Positions 4,361-6,618 of a stretch of 6,618 nucleotides of DNA are shown here, one piece after another (the first letter of the stretch is position 1; each line of letters opens with the position of its first letter). The DNA lies in NCBI GenBank assembly GCA_024277555.1, contig JAJRUY010000198.1, forward strand, positions 1 through 6,618, read 5' to 3'. This stretch comes from Gammaproteobacteria bacterium. Its GTDB lineage: Bacteria > Pseudomonadota > Gammaproteobacteria > Chromatiales > Chromatiaceae. The position numbers were made by a program, and so were the translations under genes. The notes beneath the pieces were generated by a model, which worked only from the letters and a program-made list of their open reading frames with translations, was not told where the DNA came from and searched no databases.

Positions 4361-6292
4361 TCAGTATCCAGTAGCAGTTGCCTCTATATCCGTGGCGATT
4401 TCTATATCTGCATGTTCGCGCAGGTATTTTCCCAAGAGGCTGAACTGGGCATCTCCTTTGGCCTGGGCCATTTGCTCCCGCATGACCACACGCACAGCTT
4501 CCTCGAGTTTGGATGGATCGCCATCCAGAACCCTGCTCACCGACAGCAGAACGTAATCACCATTGTCCAGCGCAATGCCACCAATTGAGGGGCTGTCCGG
4601 CTCAGGGCGTGCCAAGCCGAAAGCCGTATCTCTAATGACTGCAGGCAATGTAGTGGAGTTGCGCTTTACTTTGACACCCTGCTCGAGCTTCCACCCCTGC
4701 TCTTGCGCCAACTGCGCCAGGCTGGTGGCTCCAGTCTGCAGCGTCTGCAGAAATTCTTCGCCCCTGGCTTTGGCAAGGCTGGATGCTTTTTCACGTTTTA
4801 TTGTAGCTATGATTTCTTCCTTGACCTCATCAAATGCCTGTGGATGTTCGGCCTCATGCTCAATCACCCGCAGCACCAGAAGTTGATCATCCTCCAGTTC
4901 GATAAGTTCACTATTGTGATTTTCCAGCAGAACATCCTCACTGAAAGCTGCTGCTACCACTTTTGGTGAAGCGAGAACACCTTTGCCTCCTTTGCGGTCA
5001 AGCCAGTCTGATTGCAGTATCTCCAGCTGCAACACTTCCGCAGCAGGTACCAGGCTGTCCGGGGTTTCGTAACTCAGATCAGCAAGCTGTTCAGCCTTGT
5101 CAAACAACAGCTGTTCCGCCTCATTGCGGCGGTAGGCTGTTTCAATTTCCTCGTATAGGGATTCAAAACTCCCTTCACCACCAGATTTGATTTCAGTCAC
5201 CTCGAGAAGATGAAAACCAAATGGCGTACGCACCGGATTGCCTACCTTACCCACTTCCAGGCTGTAGGCTTGCTCTTCAAATGCTTTTGCCATCAGGCCG
5301 GGGCTGATCCAGCCAACATCACCGCCCTGATCCCTGGAGCCGGGGTCATCAGAAAACTCTTTTGCCAAGACTTCAAAGCTCTCGCCACTTTCCAGGCGCT
5401 TGGCGATATCCTCTATTTTTGCTTTTGCCGCCTCAACAGCTGCATCATCCGCATTTTCAGAAACCTGTATCAGTATATGCCGCACCCGGCGTTCTTCAGG
5501 CGCCTGAAACTCGTCCTTGTGCTGTTCATAATAGGCACGCAGTTTCTCTTCCGTGACATCCAGACCAGCGCCTACCACTGCGGGAGAAAGCAGGATGTAT
5601 TCTACCTTTACCCGCTCCGGCACCATAAAGGCTCGTGTATGCTCTTCATAATAGTTTTTTGCTTCTTCATCAGAAGGCTGGAAATCACCCGCCAGTTTTT
5701 CACCGGAAATGGTCAGGTAGGACATTTCCCGCTCCTGATCACGCAAGCGGATACTTTCGTTCAATTCGAAATCCGTTGCAATGGCTGAAGCTGCGATGCC
5801 ATTACGCAACTGCTGCATGAGCAGATCCTGACGTACGCTGTCTTCGAAACTGCGCTGGGTCATACCCTGGTTGCGAACCGCAGTATTGTATGCCTGGACA
5901 TTGAATTTCCCATTGCTTTGAAAATAGGGGATAGACTGGATGTATTGCCTTACAAAGTCATCGCTGATACGCAGATTCCAGTCGTCAGCAGATTCGACCA
6001 ATACCCGCTCGTTGATCATCTGCTCAATGACCTGTTGGCGCAGCAGCTGGTCATCAAACAGTTCCGGCCGGTAAGCTTTCCCCAGCTGTTCACGCAAGCG
6101 ATCCCTGAACTCTCTTACCTGTCGCTCCACCTGCCTTTGGGTAATTTCATTGCCGTCAACGCTGATGGCTACCGGGTCACTGCTAACACCCAGGTAGCTT
6201 TGTATGCCCCACAGAGCGAAGGGGATGCTAATAAATCCAACGATAAGCCAGGCTACCCAGCCTTGGGCTTTTTCTCTAATTGCCAGCAGCAT
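4361..6292 (-). CDS. ppiD: PpiD-type membrane-anchored periplasmic foldase (SurA_N / parvulin domain)
   Basis: PpiD is an inner-membrane-anchored chaperone that helps proteins leaving the Sec translocon fold in the periplasm. The 643-residue product is near the usual ~620. It starts with MLLAIREKAQGWVAWLIVGF, a short cytoplasmic tail running into one transmembrane helix (about 11-33), as in E. coli PpiD. Residues ~40-230 form the SurA/PpiD N-terminal chaperone region (V44-S-V-D-G-N-E-I, then Q91-M-I-N-E-R-V-L). A parvulin domain spans ~269-367 (R271-H-I-L-I, F313-S-D-D-P-G-S, G323-G-D-V-G-W, F358-G-F-H-L-L-E-V). The C-terminal ~270 residues are the usual less conserved chaperone part. Whether the parvulin domain isomerises prolines cannot be judged; in E. 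coli PpiD it is considered inactive. The start is set by the conserved N-terminus; no clear Shine-Dalgarno precedes it. ppiD next to tRNA genes occurs in other gammaproteobacteria. Confidence 0.96.
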   Translation of the reverse strand: MLLAIREKAQGWVAWLIVGFISIPFALWGIQSYLGVSSDPVAISVDGNEITQRQVERQVREFRDRLREQLGKAYRPELFDDQLLRQQVIEQMINERVLVESADDWNLRISDDFVRQYIQSIPYFQSNGKFNVQAYNTAVRNQGMTQRSFEDSVRQDLLMQQLRNGIAASAIATDFELNESIRLRDQEREMSYLTISGEKLAGDFQPSDEEAKNYYEEHTRAFMVPERVKVEYILLSPAVVGAGLDVTEEKLRAYYEQHKDEFQAPEERRVRHILIQVSENADDAAVEAAKAKIEDIAKRLESGESFEVLAKEFSDDPGSRDQGGDVGWISPGLMAKAFEEQAYSLEVGKVGNPVRTPFGFHLLEVTEIKSGGEGSFESLYEEIETAYRRNEAEQLLFDKAEQLADLSYETPDSLVPAAEVLQLEILQSDWLDRKGGKGVLASPKVVAAAFSEDVLLENHNSELIELEDDQLLVLRVIEHEAEHPQAFDEVKEEIIATIKREKASSLAKARGEEFLQTLQTGATSLAQLAQEQGWKLEQGVKVKRNSTTLPAVIRDTAFGLARPEPDSPSIGGIALDNGDYVLLSVSRVLDGDPSKLEEAVRVVMREQMAQAKGDAQFSLLGKYLREHADIEIATDIEATATGY

Positions 6293-6310
6293 GATTGTTC
6301 AATTTTCCAA

Positions 6311-6316
6311 ATTATA
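6311..6316 (-). promoter_or_regulatory. putative ppiD promoter, -10 box
   Basis: On the minus strand a perfect TATAAT ends 18 nt before the ppiD ATG. No recognisable TTGACA-like -35 lies 16-18 bp upstream. A start about 7 nt downstream of this box would leave a leader of only about 12 nt, consistent with the absence of a strong Shine-Dalgarno. The dyad at 6339-6356 covers the -35 side. Confidence 0.45.
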
Positions 6317-6338
6317 GACAGTAACAGTAAGGGTATAT

Positions 6339-6356
6339 CTGAACTTGCGGGTTCAG
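6339..6356. promoter_or_regulatory. short dyad upstream of ppiD (possible operator)
   Basis: CTGAAC-TTGCGG-GTTCAG is a perfect 6-bp inverted repeat with a 6-nt spacer, about 23 bp upstream of the TATAAT box. It could be a regulator site for ppiD or a chance palindrome; it abuts the TIR element that begins at 6359. Confidence 0.3.
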
Positions 6357-6358
6357 TC

Positions 6359-6487
6359 TAGTCCTCATTTCTCACCGGGGTTCGGGAATTCCGGTCAATC
6401 CGCCTGCGCTAGTCTGTTTATCGGTAACATTTTGAATCATTGATATTTTCCTATTAGCACGGTACGCCCGGTGAGAAATGCGGGCTA
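6359..6487 (+). mobile_element. 129-bp MITE-like element with inverted terminal repeats and TA ends
   Basis: The ends 6359-6379 and 6467-6487 match as inverted repeats at 19 of 21 positions (core CATTTCTCACCGGG). Both begin with TAG-type ends, i.e. the element is bounded by TA dinucleotides in a CTAG context, as expected of elements that duplicate a TA target (IS630/Tc1-mariner type). The inside is about 85 bp, too short for a transposase and without a useful frame, so any movement would be in trans. It lies between the tRNA-Asp terminator and the ppiD promoter. A diverged relative at 3409-3474 supports a dispersed repeat family. The parent transposon cannot be named from this window. Confidence 0.7.
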
Positions 6488-6493
6488 GCCCCG

Positions 6494-6530
6494 CAAACAA
6501 AAAACGGGGTACCAGCAATGATACCCCGTT
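6494..6530 (-). terminator. intrinsic terminator after tRNA-Asp
   Basis: On the minus strand AACGGGGTA (6530-6522) pairs with TACCCCGTT (6511-6503) around a 10-nt loop and runs into a T-rich tract (6504-6494, TTTTTTGTTT-like). It begins 12 nt after the tRNA CCA end, so it closes the tRNA transcript and separates it from ppiD. Confidence 0.93.
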
Positions 6531-6541
6531 CGTGTCAAAAA

Positions 6542-6618
6542 TGGCGGAGTGGACGGGACTCGAACCCGCGACCACCGGCGTGACAGGCCGGTATTCTAAC
6601 CAACTGAACTACCACTCC
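6542..6618 (-). tRNA. tRNA-Asp (anticodon GUC)
   Basis: Read on the minus strand the 77-nt sequence folds as a standard tRNA. The 7-bp acceptor stem is GGAGTGG/CCACTCC. The D-arm contains AGTTGGTTA, the anticodon stem is CCGGC/GCCGG with loop CTGTCAC (anticodon GTC at 6584-6582), and the T-arm is GCGGG-TTCGAGT-CCCGT. A G discriminator is followed by an encoded CCA (6544-6542). The 5' end coincides with the last base of the window, so any upstream tRNA or promoter is outside. Confidence 0.97.

Noticed and set aside
5210..5788. 192-residue plus-strand frame opposite ppiD
   Set aside because: Antisense shadow of ppiD in a Cys/Phe-rich composition typical of chance frames.

Overview
The window looks like chromosomal DNA of a free-living gammaproteobacterium. 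The evidence is a convincing cmoA/cmoB pair (the cmo5U34 wobble-uridine pathway), a full-length PpiD-type periplasmic foldase, and a tRNA-Asp gene with an encoded CCA end next to ppiD. The genus cannot be fixed from this sequence.

Layout. Positions 1-296 (+) hold the C-terminal end of a LysR-type regulator cut by the window edge. A long imperfect hairpin (334-407) lies between it and a converging minus-strand gene cluster. That cluster, in transcription order, is a small unnamed ORF (3636-3340), an ArnD-like NodB-fold protein (3338-2499), a 119-residue stand-alone SET-domain protein (2502-2143), cmoA (2156-1422) and cmoB (1425-451). Every junction is an overlap or a 1-nt gap (TGATATG, ATGA, a 14-nt overlap, ATGA), so the five genes look translationally coupled. 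About 0.4 kb without a credible gene (3637-4019) separates this cluster from a plus-strand 59-residue single-span membrane protein (4086-4265). Upstream of that gene is a strikingly symmetric set of GTTC/GAAC half-sites. A 21-bp perfect-stem bidirectional terminator (4294-4339) separates it from ppiD, which runs toward it on the minus strand (6292-4361). Upstream of ppiD are a consensus -10 box, a short dyad, a 129-bp TA-flanked element with inverted terminal repeats, a tRNA terminator and tRNA-Asp(GUC).

How the genes work together. CmoA makes carboxy-S-adenosyl-methionine and CmoB uses it to carboxymethylate 5-hydroxyuridine-34 in tRNA. The three genes in front of them are not part of the known pathway. 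The ArnD-like protein keeps many fold motifs of ArnD but appears to have lost its metal ligands (Asp to Ser, two His to Met and Ala) and a later conserved His, so it is probably a pseudoenzyme or has a different job. The SET protein is a likely SAM-dependent protein methyltransferase of unknown target. This coupled cassette is the strongest candidate here for an undescribed system. The operator-like array in front of the small membrane protein is the second.

A repeat family with a conserved end is present twice: as a complete 129-bp element at 6359-6487, and as a diverged, one-ended copy read in frame inside the small ORF at 3340-3636.
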